A stretch of DNA of 64,000 nt from Phycisphaeraceae bacterium (lineage in GTDB: Bacteria > Planctomycetota > Phycisphaerae > Phycisphaerales > SM1A02), in contig JAHBWZ010000009.1 in NCBI GenBank assembly GCA_019636755.1, positions 89,331 to 153,330 of the forward strand, read 5' to 3'. This document shows, one piece after another, positions 26,750 through 35,707 of this stretch. The position numbers and the translations under genes are program-made. The notes beneath the pieces are model-generated. The model worked only from the letters and a program-made list of their open reading frames with translations. It made no database searches and was not told the DNA's origin. The first letter of the stretch is position 1. Each line of letters starts with the position of its first letter.

Positions 26750-27369
26750 GCTGTTGCTCCGGAGAATGCGCGGCGGCCGATGCCGTCTGCCGGATGCCAG
26801 ATCCCTGTGGCCCGCCGTCCGCCGGCGCCGGTCGACGGGCACCGCTCATTCTGTGGTTGCGCGGCGCTGCGTGCAAACCGGTCGGGCGTGTGATGTCTCT
26901 GGGTCGTGCGCTGGCGGACGGGTCGCGCCGGAGCCTGTCCTCGACCGGATCCTGTCGATCATCCTCCGCGCCACGCGGTCCCGGAGTGCGCGCCGATGGA
27001 GATGCAGCGCCTCGTTGCCCCCCCTGTCGAGTGGCATCGCCGTCCCCCGGCGAGCCACGAGATCGACCGACCCGGAGGCGCCGAGGACAGGAGGCGTCAG
27101 GGACATTCCCCGGCTCGTCCTTTGGGCGTTCCCGCGGCGCCGCGATCTGATCACGCGTTCGGATCTCATGGCGCTCGAGGCGTCGTACCCGTGAGCGCAC
27201 GGTCGATCGCGCCTGGCGCGCTGCGCGGCGCGCCCATGTCGCCAGACCCGCACGCTCGCATTTCCGGCAGGCGGGGGCCGGGTGATGCACGCACCCGGCC
27301 CCCGTCCCGTTCCCGGTCCATCCGGCGCCGTGATCCGATCCGGCAGCGGGCGCCGCCGGACCGGGGCGC
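26750..27369. other. Non-coding stretch with one strong hairpin
   Basis: No ORF here has a domain, signal peptide or protein-like composition. The only clear structure is the hairpin at 27273-27303 listed separately. Confidence 0.6.
27273..27303 (-). terminator. 12-bp perfect GC hairpin
   Basis: GGGGGCCGGGTG pairs perfectly with CACCCGGCCCCC around ATGCACG. It lies 67 bp past the stop (27370) of the minus-strand beta-helix remnant and so probably terminated that gene. Confidence 0.65.
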
Positions 27370-27720
27370 TTACTGGCCCTGCTGGATCATCGCCGCCTCG
27401 ATGCACGCCATCAGCGCCTCGATGTTCCAGCCGACGCGCTGCCCGGGTCGTACTCGTACGCGCCCATGTCCGCGTGACAGTTCTTCCGACGCGCGGTCAT
27501 GTCCAGGTCCGGCGTGGGTGCTTCGACGAACCCGTTCTGGTCAGGGTCATAGATGTCACGCCACCGCTCCAGCAGGATCTCGACGGTGTCGCCCGTGTCC
27601 CGGCAGGGACTGGTCGACTGGAGCCGGTAGTCGCGATCTGAGGCAGGAGTGGCGGAGTCGTCCGCAGCCCGCGCCCGGAAGTCGGGCTTCGCAAGGACGC
27701 ACGGGATCGACGACACCGCG
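27370..27720 (-). pseudogene. 3' remnant of a beta-helix/choice-of-anchor Q type secreted protein
   Basis: The fragment reads DYRLQSTSPCRDTGD, then DIYDPDQNGFVEAPTPDLD, then KNCHADMGAYEYDPG. This is the usual last coil (SPCIDAGD...DMGAYEY) of planctomycete right-handed beta-helix proteins. After DPG a frameshift leads either to a quick stop (27411) or, in the next frame, to RVGWNIEALMACIEAAMIQQGQ ending at 27370, which looks like the original C-terminus. Upstream, coherent sequence is lost near 27720, where family A repeat sequence begins. The 5' part of the gene is gone, so this is a truncated relic. Confidence 0.7.
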
Positions 27721-28060
27721 GATCTGCAGCCATCACGTGGACATCCGGTCGACTTGTGGTATCGACCCACGCGCGCCGGCTGATCGCCGCCCACCCTCAT
27801 GCGCGCAAGGGGGTTGCGGGGGGGCCTCAGCCCCCATGCGCTTGCGCACTCGTACAGGAGACCTCATGATCATGGAGACCTGACGTCAACCGCGGTCTCC
27901 GGGAAGAGAGCGAGCGAGCGGGTGCGAGTCAGCGTCCTTGTCGATGCATCGACACTTGATTCGTGGGATCGACCCATGCGCGCCGGCATCCTCAGGACGC
28001 GCGAGCGCAGGGGGGGCTGAAGCGCCCCCCCTGCAACCTCCGGCCATTCGAGGTCGGGCC
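27721..28060. repeat. Family A modular repeat, locus 3
   Basis: Inverse hairpin 27816-27839 (GCGGGGGGGCCTCAGCCCCC) and plus hairpin 28007-28034 (GCAGGGGGGGCTGA...CCCCTGC) lie 191 bp apart. The linker contains GACCTGACGTCAACCGCGGTC and GAGCGAGCGAGCGGGTGCGAG, related to linker 1 of the other loci. The left end truncates a beta-helix gene. Confidence 0.75.
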
Positions 28061-28089
28061 TTCGGCCTGGGCCCCCTCGTGCCCCTGAC

Positions 28090-28127
28090 ACCGGGCTTCG
28101 GCCCACGGACCCGGGCCGAAGCCCGGT
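28090..28127. terminator. 15-bp perfect hairpin
   Basis: ACCGGGCTTCGGCCC pairs with GGGCCGAAGCCCGGT around ACGGACCC. It lies in non-coding DNA between family A locus 3 and the next gene; it has no U tract, so its function is uncertain. Confidence 0.5.
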
Positions 28128-28537
28128 CCCGGAACGCACCGGCCTGCCCGGCATCAACCCATCCGCCGAGGTGGTCGTGCGGGCCGCGCCTCCCGCGCTT
28201 GACTGCCACCCACCCCGCTGTACCGTGGACTTCGGGATCCGCTCACACGTCGATTCCCGAACAGCGCCCGCCGGTTTCCGGCGTATCCACTTCCATGGGC
28301 GCTGTGCTGATTGCCTTGGGTTCCGCTGTTTCTCTCTCGACATCCCGGTCCGATTGGCCCCCCGGCACCCCCGGTACCCCCGGTCACCCCCGGTCACCCG
28401 GTCACCTCGGGCATCCGGTTCCCGGCCCCGTGGCCCCCGCTCGCACCGGCGCGTGGGGGCGCACGTGTTCCCCGCCTGCCCTGGGCCCGCGTTCCGTCGA
28501 GGTCAACCCGCACCCCTCACCCAGGAGACCCGCCCGC
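28128..28537. other. Non-coding leader region with CACCCCCGG-type repeats
   Basis: Upstream of the PEP-CTERM-like gene. At about 28359-28405 it has a run of imperfect 9-10-bp units (CCCCCGGCA, CCCCCGGTA, CCCCCGGTCA). A good ribosome-binding stretch (CCAGGAGACC, 28521-28530) ends 7 nt before the ATG at 28538. No gene is seen in it. Confidence 0.6.
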
Positions 28538-29215
28538 ATGCGACCACCACCTGCGACCCATTCGCCCGGGCACCGTGAACGTGCCCCGGCGCGCGCCGCG
28601 CCCGACCGGCTTGCCCGGATCGCCGCGCTTCTCTCACTTCTGATCGCCGCTGCGCCGGCGCACGCCGCCCTGGTCGAACTGACGTTCTCCGGGCAGGTGA
28701 CGCAGATCCTCGGCACACCGCACGGACAGTGGGGCACCATCGGACTCGGCGATCCCTTCGTCGTGCGCTGCGTGATCGATTCGGAGGCCGAGGATCAGGT
28801 ACCGGGATCCGCCACCGGGCTCTACTTCTATGAGTCCGTGTCCATCTCCGTCGGACCGTACACCGTCTCCGCCGGAACCGGTGTGTTCAACAACATCATC
28901 GTCGACCCTCCGGGCTCGCCCCCCTTCTGGATGAGCGAGTACCTGCTGAGGTATTACGACCCCGACGGCGAGTGGCAGGGACTCATCTACCTCATGGGCC
29001 CAGGCGCCCTCCAGGATGACTCGCTGCCGATCGACCTGGACCTGAGCGCGTTCACTGCACTCAAGCGTATGGCGCTCAGTTTCGATGAGAGCAACTCAAC
29101 GATTCGCGCCGTTCCCACTGCGTACACGTTCCGCTTCCTCCCGGCCCCCGGCGCACTCGCGCTTCTGGCCGTCACCGCGCTCTTCCCGCGCCGACGACGT
29201 CGTCGGCGCACCTGA
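28538..29215 (+). CDS. PEP-CTERM-like secreted protein
   Basis: A 225-residue protein. The N-terminus is long and basic (residues 1-24), then signal core LARIAALLSLLIAAAPAHA. The mature domain begins ALVELTFSGQVTQILG and contains YFYESVSISVGPYTVSAG and MSEYLLRYYDPDGEWQGLIY, resembling the all-beta exported proteins that carry sorting tags. The tail FLPAPGALALLAVTALF plus a run of Arg is PEP-CTERM-like. The frame is intact. AGGAG lies upstream of the ATG. It ends 28 bp before the next ATG (29244), so the two secreted-protein genes may share a transcript. No exosortase is seen in the window. Confidence 0.82.
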   Translation: MRPPPATHSPGHRERAPARAAPDRLARIAALLSLLIAAAPAHAALVELTFSGQVTQILGTPHGQWGTIGLGDPFVVRCVIDSEAEDQVPGSATGLYFYESVSISVGPYTVSAGTGVFNNIIVDPPGSPPFWMSEYLLRYYDPDGEWQGLIYLMGPGALQDDSLPIDLDLSAFTALKRMALSFDESNSTIRAVPTAYTFRFLPAPGALALLAVTALFPRRRRRRRT

Positions 29216-29246
29216 TCCCATGTCCTGTTCAAGGAGTCGAATCATG

Positions 29247-29266
29247 ACAGACAGACAGACAGACAG
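29247..29266 (+). repeat. ACAG tetranucleotide tandem repeat, 5 perfect copies, directly after the start codon
   Basis: Five ACAG units directly follow ATG 29244. A sixth unit (or loss of two) would put the ATG into frame with the signal peptide and a 1.7-kb clean ORF. The strong Shine-Dalgarno at 29231-29236 fixes this ATG as the start. Confidence 0.95.
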
Positions 29267-30949
29267 AGCAATCCGCGTGTCAGCACGACCGCATCTCGTC
29301 TCCCCGCGCTGACTTCTGCGCTTCTGCTCGCATGCACCGGCCTCGCACGTGCGCAGGAGTGCGGCGTCGATGAACCCGCGGTCACGATCCTGCCGCACGC
29401 CAACGCGTCGTCCGCCTATGTGATCCAGTTCGGCTGGTCGATCGCGGTGCGTGGTGACCGGGTGGTCGTCGGCGGTATCGAGGACGGGGTGTTTCACTAC
29501 GGCGGCAACGCCGGCCCGGGGTTCGTCTCGGTCTACACCGTCGGCGTGGACGACGACCGGATCGTCGCTGGTGCGCCGTTCCACAGCATCGGGATGAACA
29601 TCCGTGCCGGCGCCGCCTGCATCTTCACCCGCTCCGGATCCACGTGGACGCAGTCGGCGATCCTCGCCGCAAGCACGCCGGCGACCGATGCCAGGTTCGG
29701 CACGTCGGTCGCCCTGGCCGGCGATCTGGTCGCCATCGGCGCTCCTCGTGAGAACGGCGGTGCGAGCGAATCCGGCGCCGTCCACATCTTCCGGCTCGAG
29801 AGCGGCACGTGGACGCACCGCAAGCGACTGACGGCGCCGTCGGCGAGTGCCGACGATCACTTCGGATCCGCTGTGGCTCTCGACGGCACCACACTGGTCG
29901 TCGGGTGCCCGCTCCGTGAGAACGGAGCTGTGGACGACGCCGGCGCCCTCTTCCTCTACGACCTCGCCGACAGCGACCCCGCCGAGTGGTCCCTGACCGC
30001 CACCCTGGTCGACCCCGATCCTCGCGAGGACCAGCAGATGGGGTCGGCCGTCTCGATCAGCGGCAGCCTCATCGCGGCCGGTGCCCCGATGCACGACATC
30101 GGCAGCGGGTCATGCCCGGGCGTCGGCACCGGAAGCACCAGGTTCGGCGCGGTGCACCTCTTCCGCCTGGACGCCGGTGACTGGCACCACGAGCAGCGCG
30201 TGGCACTGACGAGTCCCGCCTGCCACGGCATCGCGAACTTCGGATGGTCCGTCGCGGTGGCGGACGGTCGGCTGCTCGCAGGCGCACTCCAGGAGGCCAC
30301 CCAGGACAACGGCATCGGACACGACGCCTTCCTCTTCGAACGCACCGGCCGAGGCTGGGTGCTCCTGCGCCGGCTCGTCCAGTCGTCCGGGGGCACGACC
30401 CCCGAGGAGCGCTTCGGCAACGCCGTGGCATTCGTCTCGCCGAATCACCCCGTGGTCGGCGCCCCGAACGTGCCGCATCCGGTGTTCGGAATCGATGGGC
30501 ATGCCTACACGTTCGAGATCGAGATCGCCGACTGCGACGGCAACGGCATCGACGACTGCGCGGAGATCGCGGCCTGCGCCGTCGCCGACTGCAACGGCAA
30601 CGGCATCCCCGACTGCTGCGACATCGCGGCAGAGACCTCGGAAGATGCGAACGGGAACGGCATCCCCGATGAGTGCGACGCGCTGCTGGACTGCGGCGGA
30701 TCACTCGCCGACTGCACTGTCAATGGCATGCCGGACGAATGCGAGCGGCCGGGACTCTTCGACGTCATCTTCGTTCTGGACGAGTCCGGAAGCGTCGTCG
30801 ATGGCAACCCGCCGACGTTCGATCTCCAGAAGGACGCGGTCAGGGCCGCCATCTGCGGACTCGGCGCACTCGACGCGTTCGCAGCGATCGCATCGCTGCG
30901 GGCGAAACGGCTTCCCGAGCACGCGCAGCAGACACCCATGGGAGCTGGC

Positions 30950-31480
30950 GTCCATGCAACCCCTCTTCGCGCATGCAGGTGGGTTCCGGTCATCCGGCGC
31001 ACGAGTAGTGGTGTCTGCACGCGCAGGATCCCGGGTCAGGTGCTGAGGACATCAGGCGACGACGGCGCGCCCGATGCGTTGCGCGAGAAGGCGCGTCCGG
31101 GATCGCCCACCCGCGAGGGGGGGTTGCAGGGGGGCGCTTCAGCCCCCCTGCGCATGCGCGTTCAGAGAGCGACGGCGTGCACGGCGCAGTGCCCTGGTGC
31201 ATCATCAAGCTCGCTGACTCGGGCATGCACGCGTGCGCGCGCTCGCTCGCCCGCCCGATGTCGTTCCAGGCAAGCGGCTGACCTCGAGTGCCCTGATCAC
31301 TCGATTCTCCGTCAGGGGGCGCGAGCGCAGGGGGGGCTGAGGCCCCCCCTGCAACCCCCTTGCGCGCATGAGGGTGGTGGAGGTCAGCCGGCGTGCGAGT
31401 GGTGGTGTCTGCGCGCATCCGGTCGCGCCGAGCAGGTCGGTCTCGTGAAGCGCTCCCCACCGTCCGCCCCTGCGATCCGC
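30950..31480. repeat. Family A modular repeat, locus 4, inside the VWA gene
   Basis: Begins with a linker 2-like part (GCGCACGAGTAGTGGTGTCT, GCGACGACGGCGCG), then inverse hairpin 31126-31151, linker 1 (GACGGCGTGCACGGCG, CTCGCTGACTCG), plus hairpin 31327-31352, and a second linker 2 (GGTCAGCCGGCGTGCGAG, GGTCGCGCCGAGCAGGTCGG). VWA coding text stops at its left edge and resumes just after its right edge. Confidence 0.8.
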
Positions 31481-31969
31481 GCGGACTGGTGGAGTACGGC
31501 GCGGACGTCGAGGAACTCCACGCTGCCCTGCGCCGTGTCATCATCCAGGACCTGCTCGGCTGCCCCGGCGTGCCGCAGAACCTCTGCAACGACGACGCCC
31601 CCTGGCTCTGGGACTGCAACGGCAACGGCATCCCGGACCGCATCGAGCGATACGGGTACAACCCCGCGGACCTGACCGTGGGAAAGAAGGCGTGATGCGC
31701 AGGTCAGCGCCGGGGAGGATCAGGCACTCCGCGCCGGGCAGCGTGTCACCCATGTCCCCGGACGCGCATCCCCCCGCGTACCGACCCCATGCGCCTGTGC
31801 CCGCCCCTCCCCCCCGGCAGGCGCGGGCATGTCCATGACTCCGGCGGGAATCAGGCGCCGACAAAGCTGACAAAGCCGACGAAGCCGGGAACGATGCGCC
31901 CACGATCACACACCACGCGCCGGCCCTCAGCCTGCCACCGGCACCGATCGTCTCTCCAGGCATCCGGGA

Positions 31970-33550
31970 TCACACGTCCGCACCGGCGGTCAGTCGCTCC
32001 GCACGCGGATACAGCGCGACCTTCGTCACCGACGTCCCCGCGGAGAGACGACCCCACGCGAATGGCGCCGCAGGCGCGCCGGCGCCGCCGAACGCTGCGA
32101 GCAGTTCCTCCATCCGGCCCGGCAGGATCGGATGCAGCAGCGTTCCGGCCACCCGCACGGCCTCGGCGCAGGTCACGAGGATCGCGGCCAGTTCGTCGCG
32201 CCGCGCCGGGTCCTTCGCCACCTTGAACGGCTCTGTGCGGTTGATGAACGCATCGACGCGCCGCAGGAGGCCGATCCCGGCATCGGCGAACCGCACCAGG
32301 TCCTGCCGCGCCAGGGCTTCCTCCGCCGCCTGCACCGCGTCGTCGCAGAGGCGCGGCCACGACTCCGGCCAGTCGGCGCCGTGCTGCACGTCCGCGCCGG
32401 CGATCGGAAGCGCACCGTCGAAGTACTTCCCGATCATCGCGCTCACGCGGCTGGCGCAGTTCCCCACCGTGTTGACCAGGTCCGTCGTGTACACATCGTG
32501 AAAGTGGCTGTCGGCGAAGTTGGCGTCGGTCGCGCCGAGCGGGCCCTGCGTCACGAGGTACCACCGCCATGCGTCCAGGCCGTAGTGGCTCACGTACCGT
32601 TCGATCGTCGGCAGGTCGAGGAAGTTGCCCAGCGACTTGGACATCTTCTGCCCCTCCCGGATCCAGAAACTGTGCGCGTAGACGCACTGCGGCAGCGGCA
32701 GGCCCAGCGCCATGAGCAGCGCGGGCCAGATGACCGCGTGAAACCACAGGATCTCCTTGCCCATGAGGTGGCACGTCGCGGGCCAGTACGCACCGCGGGC
32801 GCGGAAGCGATCGCTCTGCGGCTCCGCCAGCCCCAGCGCCGTGATGTAGTTGAAGAGTGCATCGATCCAGACGTAGACCACGTGCTCCGGATCGCCGGGC
32901 ATCGGGACGCCCCAGGTGAAGTTCGTCCGGCTGATCGGCACATCCTGCAGTCCCTCGCGAAGACGGCCGCTGACCTCGTTGCGACGCGCTTCGGGCCGTA
33001 CGAAGCCGGGCTGCTCGCCGAGCATCGCCTCCAGGCGCGCCTGGTACGCGCTCAACCGGAAGTAGTAGTTCTTCTCCCGCGCGCGCACCAGCGGCTTCCC
33101 GGACACGGGAGACCGGTACTCGACCTCCGCCGCCTTCGTCTCCGTGTAGTACTCCTCCTGCCCCTCGTCGTACCACCCCTCGAACTCGCCGAGGTAGATG
33201 TCGCCGGAGTCCAGCAGGCGCTGCAGCAGCACGCCGACCTGCCGCTCGTGATCCGGATCGGTCGTCCGGATGAAGTCGTCGTTCGTCATCTCCATGAAGG
33301 ACATGACATCGCGAAACGCCCGGCTGTTCTCGTCGGCCAGCGCCTTCGGCGGGATGCCGCGCGCCCGCGCGGACTGCTCCACCTTCAGCCCGTGCTCGTC
33401 CGTCCCGGTCAGGAAGAAGACGTCGCGCCCCCGCTGCCGATGCGCGCGGGCCAGGACGTCCGCGAGCAGGGTCGTATACACATGGCCGATGTGCGGACGA
33501 TCGTTGACGTAGTAGATGGGCGTGGTGAGATAGCGTCGGTCGTCAGCCAT
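31970..33550 (-). CDS. metG: Methionyl-tRNA synthetase
   Basis: A 526-residue class I synthetase that charges tRNA-Met. HIGH is at residues 20-23 and the KMSKS loop (GQKMSKSLG) near residue 301. The connective insertion (WYDEGQEEYYTETKAAE) lacks the CxxC zinc knuckles, so it is the zinc-free type. Methionine-pocket text such as TGTDEHGLKV, VYVWIDALFNYITALG and GKEILWFHAVIWPALL is present. There is no C-terminal EMAP/tRNA-binding domain, so it is the short form. A -10-like TAGAAT ends 9 nt before the ATG and no Shine-Dalgarno is seen. The next minus-strand gene ends 104 bp upstream. Confidence 0.96.
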   Translation of the reverse strand: MADDRRYLTTPIYYVNDRPHIGHVYTTLLADVLARAHRQRGRDVFFLTGTDEHGLKVEQSARARGIPPKALADENSRAFRDVMSFMEMTNDDFIRTTDPDHERQVGVLLQRLLDSGDIYLGEFEGWYDEGQEEYYTETKAAEVEYRSPVSGKPLVRAREKNYYFRLSAYQARLEAMLGEQPGFVRPEARRNEVSGRLREGLQDVPISRTNFTWGVPMPGDPEHVVYVWIDALFNYITALGLAEPQSDRFRARGAYWPATCHLMGKEILWFHAVIWPALLMALGLPLPQCVYAHSFWIREGQKMSKSLGNFLDLPTIERYVSHYGLDAWRWYLVTQGPLGATDANFADSHFHDVYTTDLVNTVGNCASRVSAMIGKYFDGALPIAGADVQHGADWPESWPRLCDDAVQAAEEALARQDLVRFADAGIGLLRRVDAFINRTEPFKVAKDPARRDELAAILVTCAEAVRVAGTLLHPILPGRMEELLAAFGGAGAPAAPFAWGRLSAGTSVTKVALYPRAERLTAGADV

Positions 33551-33559
33551 GGGAGCCCG

Positions 33560-33565
33560 ATTCTA
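33560..33565 (-). promoter_or_regulatory. Putative -10 hexamer TAGAAT for metG, near-leaderless
   Basis: On the minus strand TAGAAT is followed by 9 nt (CGGGCTCCC) and the metG ATG. This predicts a 5' leader of only a few bases. Confidence 0.5.
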
Positions 33566-33654
33566 CAGGGAGCACTCCGCACGACCCGACGCATGCATCC
33601 CGCCGCCGGGATCGATGCTGGCCCGCCCGGGCGCCGCGGTGCGCCGATCGGCGG

Positions 33655-33948
33655 TCAGGCGTGCAGATCGATGCGGGGCCGTCCCGCGGGATTCGGATGA
33701 TCCGCGGATCCCCCGCTCCCGCGCCGATAGTGCTCCTCGCCCGCCTGCTCCGACTCGTTGGGCGGAAGCCGCCGGAGGGTCATGTCGGTGTCGGTCTCAT
33801 GCACGCGGAGTTCCACGGAGTCCGCGGAGCGGCGCGTACGACGGACATCCGTGCGCCCGCGCTCGCGGTCACGGTCCTGGGCGGCCGTCACCTGCACGCC
33901 GGCGACCTGGACGACGGATGCGGCTCCCGATGTCGGAATGGAGCTCAT
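33655..33948 (-). CDS. Small hydrophilic protein upstream of metG
   Basis: A 97-residue charged protein without signal peptide or membrane helix. The N-terminus MSSIPTSGAASVVQVAGVQ is followed by an Arg/Asp-rich helix (AAQDRDRERGRTDVRRTRR) and SVELRVHETDTDMTLRRLP, then an acidic-to-Gly/Pro-rich tail. No family recognised. It precedes metG on the same strand and may be co-transcribed with the TPR gene to its right (77 bp gap). Composition is compatible with coding, but a chance ORF cannot be excluded. Confidence 0.55.
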   Translation of the reverse strand: MSSIPTSGAASVVQVAGVQVTAAQDRDRERGRTDVRRTRRSADSVELRVHETDTDMTLRRLPPNESEQAGEEHYRRGSGGSADHPNPAGRPRIDLHA

Positions 33949-34025
33949 GCACCGTCTATCGACCCGGGAGCAGGTCGATCTGCAGGGTCACGCCGCGCGC
34001 CGCGCGCCGTCGCAGGTATTACCGG

Positions 34026-35660
34026 TCACTCGGACCAGACGGCTGTCAGGACCCGCGTGAGCGCGTCGTCGGGGGCGAACGCCTGGAGCCGATCGAGGCC
34101 CTCGCGGACGATCTGCGGTCGTCCCAGCAGGCGCCCGACGTACGCGATGAGCACGGCCGACTCGGCGCGGACGCGTTCGATCTCCAGGCGCGACCGCAGT
34201 TCGGTCAGGACGGACTCCAGGCGATCGTCCGGCGGTCGCGCCGTTGGCGCGAAGCGCGCATCGATCATCTCCGGGCTGTTGGCGAAGAGCGTCCGAAGCG
34301 AGAGGGCCGCGGACTGGTAGAGCCCCGCACCGATCTGGGCATGGGCAAGGCCGGCCAGTCCGAGCGGATGCCCCGGCGCAAAGCGCAGGGCGCGCTGGAA
34401 TGCCCGCTCGGCGCGCAGGTAGGCGCCGGCGGCGAGTTCCTGTTCACCGGCCTGGACCAGTTCCGCGAAGCGGGATCCGTCCGCCTCCGAGAGTTCGGTC
34501 ACCACCCGACCGTGCCGCAGCGCCCGCGTGATGGCGGCGTCGATGCCCTCCGCGGGCGGCGGCGGCGGCACGTCGGCACCGGCGTCCGCACGCCGGATGA
34601 TCGCGAGCGGATCGAAGGCGCCCGGGTCCGACGGATCGACCGGGGCGCCGGACGCCAGCATCTCCCGGAGACGGTCGAGATCGCTTGCCAGTCGATCCTC
34701 GCCCGTGAGCGGCGCAGGCGCCGGCGCAGGTTCCGCCCGAAGCTGTGCGAAGCGCTCGGCGACAGCCTCCTGCATCGCGCGGTACGTGCGCGACTCGACC
34801 GGTCGGGTATCGCCCACCGATGGCGCCGCGCCCGGGGTCACCTCGGCGGTCCCGGGCAGCCGGACATCGAAGGGCCCGCCCGGCGTGATGCCGAGCGCGA
34901 GGTCGCGCTCGATCCCGATCGCGTCGCTGAGCGAGAGTCCGAGTTCCCGGTACGCGCCCTGCATCGGGCCGACGCGCACACCGCGGAGGGTCGAAAGGTC
35001 GACGGCGAGCCGCACATCCGGACTGACGGCGATCACACCGGCGAACACCGGTTCACCGAATTCGCGGACGCTGCTGGTCCCCAGGCCGCGCTGCGCTGCC
35101 AGGTCCAGGGCGCGCTGGCGCCGCGCGGTTTCGCCATAGACGGGCATCATCGAGTCGATCGCGGCGCGACCGCCGAAGGTCCGCTCGAACTCGATCACGC
35201 CGAACTGCTGTCCGAACCGCAGTTCATCGATGACGCTGCTCCGCGCCGTCAGCATCGCCGCGGCCGGGCCGGCGTCGGCCAGGAAGCGATCGATCTCCGA
35301 GGAGGCTGTCTCTCCGCGGAAGTCCCACGGGCCGGCGTATCCGACCGTCTCCCGGAAGCCGCGCCCGCTGTAGACATTTCCCGTCACGATCGCGTTGCGC
35401 GCGCCGAAGTCCTCTCCCGGGATCTCCGGGTTGAAACCGCCGGGCAGCGGGCTCATGCCCCGGGCGAGGTCGCGGTAGAGATCCGGAGACTGCCTCGGCG
35501 CCGGCTGGCGCGGTCCCGCGGGGCGCGGCAGGGTGTCGGGTGGGCGGATCTGCGCCGACGCCGTGGCGGCGGGCAGCAGCAGCAGCGCGGCGCAGAAAGG
35601 GCGCCATCCCCCCGGGACGCGATGGACACCGGACTGTCGACGATCACGGCGAGAGATCAT
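34026..35660 (-). CDS. Exported TPR-repeat protein
   Basis: A 544-residue protein; the start at 35660 (MISRRDRRQSG) has AAAGGA 7 nt upstream, which the longer form at 35711 lacks. Signal peptide: basic region then FCAALLLLPAATASA. A Pro-rich linker, a central region of unknown fold (RNAIVTGNVYSGRGFRETVGY, ASSEIDRFLADAG) and a C-terminal TPR set follow (AGEQELAAGAYLRAERAFQRAL, HPLGLAGLAHAQIGAGLYQSAA). It is likely periplasmic or envelope-associated. It lies between the small 97-residue gene and a one-helix membrane protein gene, all on the minus strand. Function unknown. Confidence 0.82.
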   Translation of the reverse strand: MISRRDRRQSGVHRVPGGWRPFCAALLLLPAATASAQIRPPDTLPRPAGPRQPAPRQSPDLYRDLARGMSPLPGGFNPEIPGEDFGARNAIVTGNVYSGRGFRETVGYAGPWDFRGETASSEIDRFLADAGPAAAMLTARSSVIDELRFGQQFGVIEFERTFGGRAAIDSMMPVYGETARRQRALDLAAQRGLGTSSVREFGEPVFAGVIAVSPDVRLAVDLSTLRGVRVGPMQGAYRELGLSLSDAIGIERDLALGITPGGPFDVRLPGTAEVTPGAAPSVGDTRPVESRTYRAMQEAVAERFAQLRAEPAPAPAPLTGEDRLASDLDRLREMLASGAPVDPSDPGAFDPLAIIRRADAGADVPPPPPAEGIDAAITRALRHGRVVTELSEADGSRFAELVQAGEQELAAGAYLRAERAFQRALRFAPGHPLGLAGLAHAQIGAGLYQSAALSLRTLFANSPEMIDARFAPTARPPDDRLESVLTELRSRLEIERVRAESAVLIAYVGRLLGRPQIVREGLDRLQAFAPDDALTRVLTAVWSE

Positions 35661-35707
35661 GCGTCGATCCTTTCGGTCATTCCTTCGGCGCGCCGCCCCG
35701 TTCGACA

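Larger units (their letters stand above)
29244..31695 (+). pseudogene. Secreted FG-GAP/VWA protein with ACAG repeat at its start, interrupted by a family A repeat
   Basis: AAGGAG (29231-29236) lies 7 nt before ATG 29244. The ATG frame runs into (ACAG)5 and stops at 29312. The frame that carries the signal peptide LPALTSALLLACTGLARA, mature start ECGVDEPAVTILPH and the whole body is shifted and has no ATG, GTG or TTG before GTG 29420. Body: FG-GAP-like blades to about 30.5 kb (FGTSVALAGDLVAIGAP, FGSAVALDGTTLVVGCP, MGSAVSISGSLIAAGAP, FGWSVAVADGRLLAGA), then DCNGNGIPD-type calcium repeats, then a VWA start FDVIFVLDESGSVVDG. At about 30950 family A sequence intervenes. A coherent end (YGADVEELHAALRRVI, DCNGNGIPDRIE) resumes in another frame near 31480 and stops at 31695. 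Confidence 0.8.

Noticed and set aside
26846..27406. Minus-strand ORF of 186 codons in the gap before the beta-helix remnant
   Set aside because: No ribosome site, no domain, Arg-rich low-information composition, and it spans the terminator hairpin.
27938..28537. N-terminal extension of the PEP-CTERM-like gene at 28538, including a collagen-like GTPGTPGHP stretch
   Set aside because: The extension runs through family A repeat and 9-10-bp repeat DNA; the signal peptide follows ATG 28538, which has its own AGGAG site.
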